This document shows positions 32,883-41,262 of a stretch of 64,000 bases of DNA, piece after piece (position 1 is the stretch's first letter; each line of letters begins with the position of its first letter). Location: contig NZ_LZSC01000064.1 of the NCBI RefSeq assembly GCF_001665235.1, positions 158,231 through 222,230 of the forward strand. Reading direction: 5' to 3'. The position numbers and the translations under genes are program-made. The DNA comes from Mycobacterium sp. 1100029.7 (GTDB taxonomy: Bacteria > Actinomycetota > Actinomycetes > Mycobacteriales > Mycobacteriaceae). A model generated the notes under the pieces. The model did not search any database. It was not told where the DNA came from and saw only the letters and a list, made by a program, of their open reading frames with translations.

Positions 32883-33653
32883 CTAGGACCCGACTTCGAC
32901 GACGCAGTAGACGCGGGCGGGAGTGGGATAACTGATCCCCTTGGCGCCCAACGCGCATTGCGTGGCATCGGTGCTGCCGTCGATCCGCTTGAGCACCTTG
33001 AGCTGTGCGTGCCGTGCGTCGTCGCAGTCGGCCGGGGACAGGCGCGCCAACTTTTCGTCGTCCATCTTCATATAGCACTGCCCCGTCCTGAGGTTGGCGG
33101 CGAAGCAGAGCGTGGACGCCGCATTGGTGTACACCTCGTACACCGAACTCTCGCGTCGACCGTCCGGACAGGTCGCTGTTGGCCCGCCCTGGGCAACGAG
33201 TTGGTACGTCGCCTTGAGGTCACCGCAGTCTGTGGGCAACGAGTTGTGAAACTGCGTTCGCAGATCAGATTCGGTGAAGCATTGGCCCATCTGCATTCCC
33301 GCGTCGGAGCTGGATCTGTCGTGCAGCCCCGACGCAGCGGTGCCCAGGGCAACGAAGATTCCGAACGCCAGCACGAGCGCACCTACCGTGATGAGCGTGG
33401 TCGAGGTCCCGCTTGCGCGTCGCCTCGGAACAGGCGGCGGATAACTGAAATAGGACGGGTGACCGGGATAGGGCTGCCCCGGGTACCGCATCGGCGACGG
33501 GTACGGGTAGTACGGCCTCCTGGCACGACTGCGGTTGCGCTCCCGCAGACCGATCAGCAGACAGACCACTCCGATGAGGGGGATGGTTAGTGCAAAGGTC
33601 ACCTTGCCCGCCACGTAGGCGGCATCGCCCGAAGCGAGAACAGTGACCCCCAT
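32883..33653 (-). CDS. Hypothetical two-helix envelope protein with Cys-rich outer domain
   Basis: 256 residues. One membrane helix (FALTIPLIGVVCLLIGL) is followed by a Pro/Tyr-rich loop (YYPYPSPMRYPGQPYPGHPSY), a second helix (LITVGALVLAFGIFVALGTAA), then an extracytoplasmic domain with eight cysteines (GQCFTES, PTDCGD, TATCPDG, TLCFAAN, GQCYMK, ADCDDA, TQCALG, VYCVVE). Alternating short Cys segments resemble septum-formation/LppU-type domains. TAGGAT 6 nt before ATG 33653 suggests a leaderless message. The exact family is uncertain. Confidence 0.7.
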   Translation of the reverse strand: MGVTVLASGDAAYVAGKVTFALTIPLIGVVCLLIGLRERNRSRARRPYYPYPSPMRYPGQPYPGHPSYFSYPPPVPRRRASGTSTTLITVGALVLAFGIFVALGTAASGLHDRSSSDAGMQMGQCFTESDLRTQFHNSLPTDCGDLKATYQLVAQGGPTATCPDGRRESSVYEVYTNAASTLCFAANLRTGQCYMKMDDEKLARLSPADCDDARHAQLKVLKRIDGSTDATQCALGAKGISYPTPARVYCVVEVGS

Positions 33654-33659
33654 GGCGAA

Positions 33660-33665
33660 ATCCTA
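33660..33665 (-). promoter_or_regulatory. Leaderless -10 (TAGGAT) of the Cys-rich envelope gene
   Basis: TAGGAT is followed by 6 nt and then ATG 33653. Confidence 0.5.
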
Positions 33666-33730
33666 GGTTGTCGACGCCGGCTGACACACTTCACCGGCGG
33701 TGCTACCGCGGCCGCCACGCCCACAGGACC

Positions 33731-33736
33731 TAGGGT
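33731..33736 (+). promoter_or_regulatory. Leaderless -10 (TAGGGT) of dppA
   Basis: TAGGGT is followed by 7 nt and then ATG 33744, the first gene of the dpp operon. Confidence 0.55.
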
Positions 33737-33743
33737 CGCTGTC

Positions 33744-35372
33744 ATGCGTTGCAAGCGGGGCCGGCCGGCTGTCGCTGCCGTCGTCATGCTGGTCGCCGCG
33801 GTGCTGACCGGCTGCGGTGGTGGCGTACTGAGCCCTGAGCTGGTGGTGGTCAACGGCGGCGAACCGCCCAACCCGCTGATCCCGACCGGCACCAACGACA
33901 GCCTCGGCGGCCGGATCCTGGATCGGATCTTCGCCGGACTGGTGTCCTATGACGCCGACGGCAAACCGTCACCGGAGGTGGCGCAGTCGATCGACACCAC
34001 CGACAACATCAACTACCGGATCGTCCTGCGACCGGGGTGGAAATTCACCGACGGCTCACCGGTGACCGCGCATTCCTTCGTCGACGCGTGGAACTATGGG
34101 GCGCTGAGCACCAATGCGCAACTGCAGCAAAGCTTTTTCAGCCCGATCGACGGGTACGACGATGTCGCCGGCCTGACCGGAGACAACAAGCCGACCCGCA
34201 CCACGATGTCCGGGCTGCAGGTGGTCAACGATCTCGAATTCACGGTGCGGCTGCGCGCCCCGACGGTCGACTTCAGATTGCGGCTGGGCCACAACGCGTT
34301 TTATCCAATGCCCGACCGCGCTTTTCGGGACATGGCGGCGTTCGGTCGCAACCCGGTCGGCAACGGCCCGTACCGGTTGGCGGACAGCCCGGACGGGCCC
34401 GCCTGGGAGCACAACGTCAAGATCGATCTCAAGCCCAACCCCGACTATCACGGCAACCGTAAACCCCGCAACAAGGGCTTGCGGTTCGAGTTCTACGCGA
34501 ATCTGGACACCGCGTACGCTGACCTGCTGTCCGGCAATCTCGATGTGCTGGACACGATTCCATCCAGCGCGCTGACGATCTACCAACGCGACCTGGGCGG
34601 CAACGCCGCCAGCGGACCGGTCGCCGTCAGCCAATCGCTCGACACACCGCTGCGGCTCCCACACTTCGGCGGCGAGGAAGGCCGACTGCGCCGGCTGGCG
34701 TTGTCGGCGGCCATCAACCGTCCGCAGATCTGTCAGCAGATCTTCAACAACACGCGCAGCCCTGCCCGCGACTTCACCGCGAGCTCGTTGCCGGGATTCG
34801 ATCCGAACATCCCGGGCAATGCCGCGCTGGACTTCAATCCTGAACGGGCGCGCCAACTTTGGTCGCAGGCCAATGCGATCTCGCCGTGGAGCGGGCGGTA
34901 CGCCATCGCCTACAACGCCGACAGTGGCCATCAGGAGTGGGTGGACGCGGTGGCCAACAGCATCAAGAATGTCCTGGGTATCGACGCCGTCGGTGCGCCG
35001 CACCCCACGTTCGCCGGGTTTCGCACCCAGATCACCAACCGCAGCATCGACACGGCGTTTCGGGCCGGCTGGATCGGCGACTATCCGTCGATGATCGAGT
35101 TCCTCGCGCCGCTGTACGCCACCGGTGCGGGATCCAACGACGTCGGATACTCCAACCCCGATTTCGACGCGGGACTGGCCGCCGCGGAAGCGGCGCCCGA
35201 CCTGCGGCACGCCGACGCCCTGGTCAACGTCACGCAACGAATTCTGTTGCACGACATGCCCGCCGTCCCATTGTGGTACTACATCGCGGTGGTGGGGTGG
35301 TCACCGCAGCTCAGCAACGTCAAGGTGACCTGGAACGGGCTGCCCGACTACGAGAACCTGGTCAAGGCTTAA
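33744..35372 (+). CDS. dppA: DppA, substrate-binding lipoprotein of peptide ABC importer
   Basis: 542 residues. A signal peptide ends in the lipobox LTGC, so the mature protein is lipid-anchored at Cys. It is an SBP family 5 solute-binding protein (YDADGKPSPEVAQSIDTTDN, YRIVLRPGWKFTDGSPVTAHSFVDAW, FYPMPDRAF, PVGNGPYRL). It corresponds to Rv3666c. The M. tuberculosis Dpp system has been linked to peptide import and to haem uptake. It opens a four-gene operon dppABCD, and its -10 element suggests leaderless translation. Confidence 0.94.
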   Translation: MRCKRGRPAVAAVVMLVAAVLTGCGGGVLSPELVVVNGGEPPNPLIPTGTNDSLGGRILDRIFAGLVSYDADGKPSPEVAQSIDTTDNINYRIVLRPGWKFTDGSPVTAHSFVDAWNYGALSTNAQLQQSFFSPIDGYDDVAGLTGDNKPTRTTMSGLQVVNDLEFTVRLRAPTVDFRLRLGHNAFYPMPDRAFRDMAAFGRNPVGNGPYRLADSPDGPAWEHNVKIDLKPNPDYHGNRKPRNKGLRFEFYANLDTAYADLLSGNLDVLDTIPSSALTIYQRDLGGNAASGPVAVSQSLDTPLRLPHFGGEEGRLRRLALSAAINRPQICQQIFNNTRSPARDFTASSLPGFDPNIPGNAALDFNPERARQLWSQANAISPWSGRYAIAYNADSGHQEWVDAVANSIKNVLGIDAVGAPHPTFAGFRTQITNRSIDTAFRAGWIGDYPSMIEFLAPLYATGAGSNDVGYSNPDFDAGLAAAEAAPDLRHADALVNVTQRILLHDMPAVPLWYYIAVVGWSPQLSNVKVTWNGLPDYENLVKA

Positions 35373-35375
35373 GAC

Positions 35376-36302
35376 ATGGGCTGGTATATCGCGCGACGGA
35401 TCGCCGTCATGGTGCCGGTCTTTCTGGGCGCCACGTTGCTGATCTACGGCATGGTGTTCCTGCTGCCCGGCGACCCGCTGGCCGCGATCGCCGGCGACCG
35501 GCCGCTGACTCCGGCCGTGGCCGCTGCGCTGCGAGCGCGGTATCACCTCGACGATCCGTTCATCGTGCAGTACTTGCGCTACCTGGGCGGTGTCGTACAC
35601 GGTGATCTGGGCCGGGCCTATTCCGGCCTGCCGGTCAGTGCTGTTCTCGCGCATGCGTTTCCGGTGACGATTCGGCTCGCGCTGATCGCCCTGATCGTCG
35701 AGGCGGTATTCGGCATCGGGTTCGGTGTGATCTCCGGGCTGCGCCAAGGGGGACTATTCGATGCCACGGTGCTGATCACCGGACTGATCATCATCGCAAT
35801 CCCGATTTTCGTGCTGGGCTTTCTGGCCCAATTCGTGTTCGGGGTGAAGCTGGGCATTGCGCCGGTCACGGTCGGCGAACGGGCGAGCTTCGCGCGGCTG
35901 CTGCTTCCCGGAATTGTCTTGGGCTCAGTGTCATTCGCCTACATCGTTCGGCTGACCCGGTCGGCGGTAGCCGCCAACGCGCATGCCGACTACGTCCGTA
36001 CCGCCACCGCAAAGGGATTGTCGCGACCACGGGTGGTGACCGTGCACATCCTGCGAAACTCGCTGATCCCCGTCGTCACCTTCCTGGGTGCCGACCTGGG
36101 CGCGCTGATGGGGGGCGCGATCGTGACCGAAGGCATCTTCAACATTCACGGCGTCGGCGGGGTGCTCTATCAGGCGGTCACGCGGCAGGAAGCGCCGACC
36201 GTGGTGTCGATCGTGACGGTGCTGGTGCTGATCTATCTGGTCACCAACCTGCTGGTGGACCTGCTCTACGCGGCCCTGGACCCGAGGATCCGGTATGGCT
36301 GA
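35376..36302 (+). CDS. dppB: DppB, peptide ABC transporter permease
   Basis: 308 residues with about six membrane helices. The DppB/OppB N-terminus (YIARRIAVMVPVFLGATLLIYG) is followed by PGDPLAAIAG and RYHLDDPFIVQYLRYLGGVVHGDLGRAY. The EAA loop that contacts the ATPase is YVRTATAKGLSRPRVVTVHILRNSLIPV. It starts 3 bp after the dppA stop and its end overlaps dppC by 8 bp. Confidence 0.94.
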   Translation: MGWYIARRIAVMVPVFLGATLLIYGMVFLLPGDPLAAIAGDRPLTPAVAAALRARYHLDDPFIVQYLRYLGGVVHGDLGRAYSGLPVSAVLAHAFPVTIRLALIALIVEAVFGIGFGVISGLRQGGLFDATVLITGLIIIAIPIFVLGFLAQFVFGVKLGIAPVTVGERASFARLLLPGIVLGSVSFAYIVRLTRSAVAANAHADYVRTATAKGLSRPRVVTVHILRNSLIPVVTFLGADLGALMGGAIVTEGIFNIHGVGGVLYQAVTRQEAPTVVSIVTVLVLIYLVTNLLVDLLYAALDPRIRYG

Positions 36303-37158
36303 GCATTCCGGCTTTTGGGGCGAGACGTGGCGCAAGCTGCACCGCCGCCCGAAGTTCGTCGTCGCCGCGGTGCTGATCCTGTTGATCCTTGCGGTCGCAC
36401 TGTTTCCGGGTTGGTTCGCCCACGGTGACCCCGGCTACGCCGATCCCAGCCAAAGCTTGCGCGGCCCGTCGGCGGCGCACTGGTTCGGCACCGATCTGCA
36501 GGGCCACGACATCTACACCCGGACCGTCTACGGAGCGCGCGCGTCGGTGACGGTCGGGCTGGGCGCCACGCTGTTGGTGTTCGTCGTGGGCGGAGCGTTG
36601 GGCGCGCTGGCCGGCTTCTACGGGGGGTGGCTGGACGCCGTCGTATCCCGGGTCACCGACGTCTTTTTCGGGCTGCCGCTGCTGCTGGCCGCGATCGTGC
36701 TGATGCAGGTTCTGCACCATCGCACGGTGTGGACGGTGATCGTGATTCTGGCTTTGTTCGGCTGGCCGCAGATCGCTAGGATTGCTCGCGGCGCGGTGTT
36801 GGAGGTGCGCGGCAGCGACTATGTGCTTGCGGCAAAGGCATTGGGGTTGAGCAGGTTTCAAACACTGCTACGGCACGCCCTGCCCAACGCGGTGGGGCCG
36901 GTGATCGCGATGTCCACGATCGCGCTCGGGGCTTTCATCGTCACCGAGGCGACGCTGTCCTACCTGGGTGTCGGCCTGCCGACGTCGGTGGTGTCCTGGG
37001 GTGGCGACATCAACCTCGATCAGACGCGGCTGCGGGCCGGATCGCCGATCCTTTTCTATCCCGCCGGTGCCCTGGCGGTGACGGTGCTGGCGTTCATGAT
37101 GATGGGTGATGCCCTGCGCGACGCGTTGGATCCGGCCTCACGGGCCAGGCGCGCATGA
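36295..37158 (+). CDS. dppC: DppC, peptide ABC transporter permease
   Basis: 287 residues of the OppC family: the N-terminal HRRPKFVVAAVLILLILAVALF helix, the HWFGTDLQGHDIYTRTVYGARAS signature, and the EAA loop SDYVLAAKALGLSRFQTLLRHALPNAV. It pairs with DppB to form the channel. The ATG lies within the end of dppB, and its own end overlaps dppD (ATGA), so all are translationally coupled. Confidence 0.94.
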   Translation: MAEHSGFWGETWRKLHRRPKFVVAAVLILLILAVALFPGWFAHGDPGYADPSQSLRGPSAAHWFGTDLQGHDIYTRTVYGARASVTVGLGATLLVFVVGGALGALAGFYGGWLDAVVSRVTDVFFGLPLLLAAIVLMQVLHHRTVWTVIVILALFGWPQIARIARGAVLEVRGSDYVLAAKALGLSRFQTLLRHALPNAVGPVIAMSTIALGAFIVTEATLSYLGVGLPTSVVSWGGDINLDQTRLRAGSPILFYPAGALAVTVLAFMMMGDALRDALDPASRARRA

Positions 37159-38756
37159 GCACGCCGCTGTTGGGCGTCGAGGGCCTGGAGGTCCGGTTCG
37201 GCGATCACGACCCGGCGGTGCGCGGGGTGGGTCTGAGCGTCGAGCGCGGCCAGACTGTCGCCGTGGTCGGCGAGTCGGGATCCGGCAAGTCCACCACGGC
37301 CGCCGCGATCCTGGGGTTGCTGCCCCCGGGAGGGCGAATCACGGCCGGCCGCATCATGTTCGACGGCATCGACATCACCGCCGCCGATCGGCGGCTGCTG
37401 CGCTCGATCCGGGGCCGACGCATCGGCTACGTGCCACAAGACCCGATGACCAACCTCAACCCGGTGTGGAAAGTGGGCTTTCAAATACGAGAAGCGTTGC
37501 GGGCCAACGCCGACGGCCGACAAGCTCGGCGTCGGGCGGTGGCACTGCTCGCCGAGGCCGGCATGCCGGATCCGGTGAAGCAGGCAGGCAAGTACCCGCA
37601 CCAATTGTCGGGCGGGATGTGCCAGCGTGCGCTGATCGCCATCGGGTTGGCGGGCCGTCCGCAGTTGCTGATCGCCGACGAACCGACCTCGGCTTTGGAC
37701 GTCACTGTGCAACGTCAGGTGCTCGACCATCTGCAGCGGCTCACCGACGAACTGGGCACCGCGCTCCTGCTGATCACGCATGATCTGGCGCTGGCGGCGC
37801 AACGGGCCGAGCGCGTCGTCGTCGTCCACCGCGGCGTTGTGGTGGAATCCGGTGCCGCACAGGCTATCCTGCAGGAGCCGCAGCACCAGTACACCCAGCG
37901 GTTGGTGGCCGCGGCTCCGTCGCTGACGCGCCGAAGCCGGCCGGCCGCCACCCGGACCGACGATATCCTGGTCGCCTCGGAGCTGACCAAGGTCTACCGG
38001 GACGCACACGGCGCACCGTGGCGGCGCGGCGAGTTCCGCGCCGTCGACGCGGTGTCGTTCCGGCTGCAGCGGGCCCGCACCCTGGCCATCGTCGGCGAAT
38101 CCGGGTCGGGCAAGTCGACGGTGGCTCGCATGGCGTTGGGATTGCTCCAACCCACCTCGGGCACGGTCGCTTTCGACGGAATGCAGATCTCCGACGCGCT
38201 GAGCCGGGATGCGATGGCGGCATTTCGCCGGCGCGTGCAGCCGGTGTTCCAGAACCCGTACAGCAGCCTGGACCCCATGTACTCGGTGTTTCGCGCGATC
38301 GAGGAGCCGCTACGGATCCACCGCGTCGGCGATCGCCGGCAACGCGCGACGGCGGTGCGTGAACTCGTCGACCAGGTGGCGCTGCCGTCGTCGGTGCTGA
38401 GCAGGTTGCCGCGCGAACTGTCCGGCGGCCAGCGCCAGCGGGTCGCGATCGCGCGGGCGTTGGCGCTGCGTCCCGAGGTGCTGGTCTGCGACGAGGCGGT
38501 GTCGGCGCTCGACGTGCTGGTGCAAGCACAGATCCTCGAGCTGCTGGCCACGCTGCAGGCGGAGCTGGGTCTGGCTTACCTGTTCATCAGCCACGACTTG
38601 GCGGTGATCCGGCAGATCGCCGACGACGTGGTGGTGATGCGCGCCGGGCGCATCGTCGAGCAGGCCGCCGCCGAGGACCTGTTCACCCGGCCGAATCACG
38701 AGTACACCCGCCAATTGCTGGAGGCCATTCCCGGCGGGTCCAGGCCGCCCCGATAG
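37155..38756 (+). CDS. dppD: DppD, fused two-domain ABC ATPase
   Basis: 533 residues with two complete ATPase domains fused, corresponding to both OppD and OppF. Domain 1 has GESGSGKSTTAAAIL, the signature LSGGMCQRALIAI and LLIADEPTSALD. Domain 2 has GESGSGKSTVARMAL, LSGGQRQRVAIARA and VLVCDEAVSALD. Both have Q-loops (YVPQDPMTN and PVFQNPYSS). A single protein can therefore energise the DppBC channel. It corresponds to Rv3663c. Confidence 0.95.
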   Translation: MSTPLLGVEGLEVRFGDHDPAVRGVGLSVERGQTVAVVGESGSGKSTTAAAILGLLPPGGRITAGRIMFDGIDITAADRRLLRSIRGRRIGYVPQDPMTNLNPVWKVGFQIREALRANADGRQARRRAVALLAEAGMPDPVKQAGKYPHQLSGGMCQRALIAIGLAGRPQLLIADEPTSALDVTVQRQVLDHLQRLTDELGTALLLITHDLALAAQRAERVVVVHRGVVVESGAAQAILQEPQHQYTQRLVAAAPSLTRRSRPAATRTDDILVASELTKVYRDAHGAPWRRGEFRAVDAVSFRLQRARTLAIVGESGSGKSTVARMALGLLQPTSGTVAFDGMQISDALSRDAMAAFRRRVQPVFQNPYSSLDPMYSVFRAIEEPLRIHRVGDRRQRATAVRELVDQVALPSSVLSRLPRELSGGQRQRVAIARALALRPEVLVCDEAVSALDVLVQAQILELLATLQAELGLAYLFISHDLAVIRQIADDVVVMRAGRIVEQAAAEDLFTRPNHEYTRQLLEAIPGGSRPPR

Positions 38757-38759
38757 GTT
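38754..38759 (+). promoter_or_regulatory. Leaderless -10 (TAGGTT) of the Fic-fold gene
   Basis: TAGGTT overlaps the dppD stop codon and is followed by 8 nt and then GTG 38768. This gives the gene its own promoter inside the dpp transcription unit. Confidence 0.45.
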
Positions 38760-38767
38760 GGCAACCT

Positions 38768-39529
38768 GTGACGGCAGACCCCTTGGCTCCCTTGATGGAG
38801 CTTCCCGGCGTCGCCGAGGCCAGTGACCGGGCTCGCGACGCGCTGGGTCGCGCCCACCGGCATCGGGCAAACCTGCGCGGTTGGCCGGTGACCGCCGCCG
38901 AGGCGTCGTTGCGGGCGGCGCGTGCTTCCTCGGTGCTCGACGGCGGCCCGGTGCGGTTCGAGGACTTGGCGGACAGCTCTGGCGTCAGCGATCCGGTGTT
39001 CGGGGGAGCGTTGCGGGTCGCCCAGGCGCTGGAAGGGGGCGAAGGTCCGTTGGTGCGGACCTGGGAGCGGGTGCCTCTGCAGGCACTGGCGCGTCTGCAC
39101 ATGCTGGCCGCCGCCGACTTGGCCGAAGAGGATCGACTGGGCCGACCACGCGCCGACGACGAGGTGGGTGCGCGTCTGGCGCTGCTCGCCGACATCGTGG
39201 GTGGCCGCACCCAAGTTCCGGCGCCGGTGATCGCTGCCGTCGCACACGGAGAACTGTTGGCGCTCAAGCCGTTTGGCAGCGCAGACGGCGTAGTGGCACG
39301 CGCGGTGTCCCGGTTGGTCGCCATCGCCACCGGTCTGGACCCACACGGATTGGGGGTGCCCGAGGTGAGTTGGATGCGCAAACCCGGTGACTATCGTTCG
39401 GCCGCAAGTGAATTCGCTCAGGGTACGCCCCGGGGCGTCGGCGCCTGGCTGGTGCTGTGCTGCCGGGCGATGCAGGCCGGAGCCCAGGAGGCGTTGTCGA
39501 TTGCCGACGCGTTGCCAGGCAAGAAGTGA
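38768..39529 (+). CDS. Degenerate Fic-fold protein (Rv3662c)
   Basis: 253 residues. The segment PVIAAVAHGELLALKPFGSADGVVARAVSRL aligns by eye with the Fic core (PxxxAAxxHxxxxxIHPFxDGNGRxxR), with the catalytic His replaced by Lys167 and the Asn-Gly-Arg anion hole altered. An N-terminal stretch RAARASSVLDG resembles the inhibitory-helix motif SSxIEG found in Fic proteins. It is therefore probably not an AMP transferase and may be a binding or scaffold protein. H37Rv Rv3662c is the positional ortholog. The -10 element TAGGTT, within the dppD stop, may give it a private leaderless promoter. Confidence 0.75.
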   Translation: MTADPLAPLMELPGVAEASDRARDALGRAHRHRANLRGWPVTAAEASLRAARASSVLDGGPVRFEDLADSSGVSDPVFGGALRVAQALEGGEGPLVRTWERVPLQALARLHMLAAADLAEEDRLGRPRADDEVGARLALLADIVGGRTQVPAPVIAAVAHGELLALKPFGSADGVVARAVSRLVAIATGLDPHGLGVPEVSWMRKPGDYRSAASEFAQGTPRGVGAWLVLCCRAMQAGAQEALSIADALPGKK

Positions 39530-39547
39530 GTCGCGGGTCTAGACATG

Positions 39548-39852
39548 CAGAGCGGGCGGCGTCCCGAAAGATTCGGTCCGCCGCCCGCTAGCACGGAACT
39601 CGGTTACCATGCGTGCATTTCTGGGTTGCGTGGGTGGCCTCGGCGATCTTGCGACGCTTCCAGCTTCAACCCCACCCAAAGGGCCGTTCATGCTTTCGGC
39701 TTATTCGCAATTACGCAGGCCCACAACACTTCTGCCATTATCGCGGCTATGACTCCGCGTGGGTGCCGAGTACCGTGCTGGGCGCCCGGGTCGGGAGAAC
39801 GAGCCTTCTCTTCCGGATCGACCTTGGCCTTGCCGGGCTTCCGTGGTTCCTT
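39548..39852 (-). ncRNA. Ms1/MTS2823-type 6S-like RNA
   Basis: A 430-bp gap between convergent Rv3662c-like and Rv3661-like genes is where M. tuberculosis encodes MTS2823, the homolog of M. smegmatis Ms1, an abundant stationary-phase RNA that binds core RNA polymerase. In the minus orientation a TCTAGT/TAGTAC -10-like region lies near 39864-39854. An RNA starting about 39852 and ending at the 11-bp GC stem at 39589-39551 would be about 300 nt, the known size. Near-terminal segments CACGGAA and TTCCGTG can pair to close the molecule. No coding frame is convincing. The strand follows from terminator and size; ends are approximate. Confidence 0.7.
39551..39589 (-). terminator. Long GC hairpin at the 3' end of the Ms1-like RNA and dpp operon
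   Basis: Perfect 11-bp arms AGCGGGCGGCG (39551-39561) and CGCCGCCCGCT (39579-39589) enclose a 5-bp inner stem CCGAA/TTCGG. It is symmetric and can stop transcription from both sides. Confidence 0.7.
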
Positions 39853-39961
39853 TGTACTACTAGACCCTTAGCACAGCAAGGCCCAATTCTGCGAACATTG
39901 CGAACTCACAGGGGACCAGCCAGTAGCCGGGGTTTGCTGGTACCAGGAGCGAAGTCGCGGG

Positions 39962-40819
39962 TCAGAACGCGAAGCGGCGCAGCAGCGAGTAGGTGACCGC
40001 TCCGGCCGCCAACGCGGTGATGCTCACGGCGGCCGTGGTTGCGATCGCGGCACCTGACGGCGCCGGAATCCGGTCTCGCAACGACACCGGCCGGGAGAAA
40101 CTCAGCACCGGCCAGCCGCGTTCGGTGGCCTCCTTGCGCAAGCCGCGGTCGGGGTTGACCACACTCGGGTGCCCAACTGTCTCGAGCATCGGCAGGTCGG
40201 TGATCGAATCGGAGTAGGCGTAGCAGTGCTCCAGCGGATAGCCCTCGCGAGCGGCGAGCTCGCGGATCGCCTGCACCTTGCCCTCGCCGTAGCAGTAGAA
40301 CCCAACCTCGCCGGTGTACTTGCCGTCCTCGACAACCATCCGGGTCGCCATTGCATGCGTGGCGCCCAGGGCACGCGCGATCGGTGCCACGATCTCCTCG
40401 CCGGAGGCGGACACCACCACGACGTCGCGGCCGCACAATTTGTGCCCGGCGATCAGGTCCGCGGCCTCGGCGAACACCAGCGGGGTCACGATGTCGTGCA
40501 GCGTTTCGTTGACGATCGACTTGACCTGAGCGACGTCCCAGCCGCTGCACATATTGGCCAGGTGAGTACGCATGCGGTCCATCTGGTCATGATCGGCACC
40601 GGACAGCAGGAAGATGAATTGCGCATAACTGGACTTCAGCACCGCGCGGCGGTTGAGCAGTCCTTGGTCGAAGAACGGTTTGCTGAACGCCAGCGTGCTG
40701 GACTTGGCGATGATCGTCTTATCCAGATCGAAGAAGGCCGCGGTCCGGGCGTGGGGGGTGCCGGTCGCGGCGGTCTGATCCAACGTTTGCTGGTGCGCAT
40801 CCGAGTCGGAGACGGTCAC
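39962..40819 (-). CDS. HAD-IB family (SerB-like) hydrolase with C-terminal membrane helix (Rv3661)
   Basis: 285 residues. Motif I is AAFFDLDKTIIAKSS, motif II VVVVSASGEEIVAPIA and motif IV CYAYSDSITDLPMLETVG; Lys lies in EGKVQAIREL. The HAD-IB cap (PFFDQGLLNRRAVLKSSYAQF) matches the SerB/phospholipid-phosphatase-like group. A hydrophobic C-terminus (AAIATTAAVSITALAAGAVTYSLL) suggests membrane anchoring. Related proteins sit next to Tad clusters in many actinobacteria. GTG 40819 lies 6 nt after TATGCT; the resulting length (285) is close to the 287 of Rv3661. Confidence 0.87.
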   Translation of the reverse strand: MTVSDSDAHQQTLDQTAATGTPHARTAAFFDLDKTIIAKSSTLAFSKPFFDQGLLNRRAVLKSSYAQFIFLLSGADHDQMDRMRTHLANMCSGWDVAQVKSIVNETLHDIVTPLVFAEAADLIAGHKLCGRDVVVVSASGEEIVAPIARALGATHAMATRMVVEDGKYTGEVGFYCYGEGKVQAIRELAAREGYPLEHCYAYSDSITDLPMLETVGHPSVVNPDRGLRKEATERGWPVLSFSRPVSLRDRIPAPSGAAIATTAAVSITALAAGAVTYSLLRRFAF

Positions 40820-40825
40820 CGACCC

Positions 40826-40831
40826 AGCATA
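40826..40831 (-). promoter_or_regulatory. Leaderless -10 (TATGCT) of the HAD-IB gene
   Basis: TATGCT is followed by 6 nt and then GTG 40819. Confidence 0.5.
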
Positions 40832-40974
40832 GGTGGGTCGGACATCCGTTCCGGGACGCAACCCACCAAACACGGCCTGATTAGGACGTAACAGGCGAGG
40901 CCAACGATGTTTTTGCGGCTAGAAGTGTTTATTTGAAAAAAACAGCTACTTGCGTCAATCCGGACTGTCGTGTG

Positions 40975-40980
40975 TATAGT
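40975..40980 (+). promoter_or_regulatory. -10 element (TATAGT) of the 6C RNA
   Basis: TATAGT is a strong -10. The best -35, TTGCGT (40950-40955), is 19 nt away. Transcription should begin near 40987. Confidence 0.6.
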
Positions 40981-40986
40981 AAGCAT

Positions 40987-41083
40987 TACTCGGCCTGAGC
41001 CGAGGGTGTATCAGCCCGACCCCCCGGGGCTGATGCACGACGACCTCCGCCTCCTCCCCCCCTGGCGGGGGTCGTCCCTTTTC
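40987..41083 (+). ncRNA. 6C (B11/ncRv13660c-type) small RNA
   Basis: About 95 nt. After a small CTCGG/CCGAG hairpin come two stem-loops with runs of six or more cytosines in their loops, the definition of the 6C motif. The first is ATCAGCCC-GACCCCCC-GGGCTGAT (about 41009-41034). The second is an ACGACC/GGTCGT plus CCGCC/GGCGG stem with a CCCCCCC loop (about 41038-41075), followed by CCCTTTTCT, so it also acts as the terminator. Position between Rv3661-like and Rv3660c-like genes matches B11 of M. tuberculosis. Overexpression of the RNA affects growth and cell division genes in mycobacteria. Confidence 0.88.
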
Positions 41084-41262
41084 TGGGGTAATTTTCCCAG
41101 CATTCAGACCATCCGCCGAAGCCCTCCGGCGCGTTGCGGGCACAGTGTTATCCGGAGCGTCGGCAGGGATTGATCCGACGTTTTTGTGCACACTCGCGTC
41201 TCTCTCCACAAATCCTGCTTTGGGACTGGTGTGCCATCTTGAGCTGCCTGCACGGTGGTGGG

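Noticed and set aside
39545..39996. Overlapping 108- and 127-residue frames in the gap after the Fic-fold gene
   Set aside because: There is no ribosome site or domain; the region is better explained by the Ms1-type RNA and hairpins.
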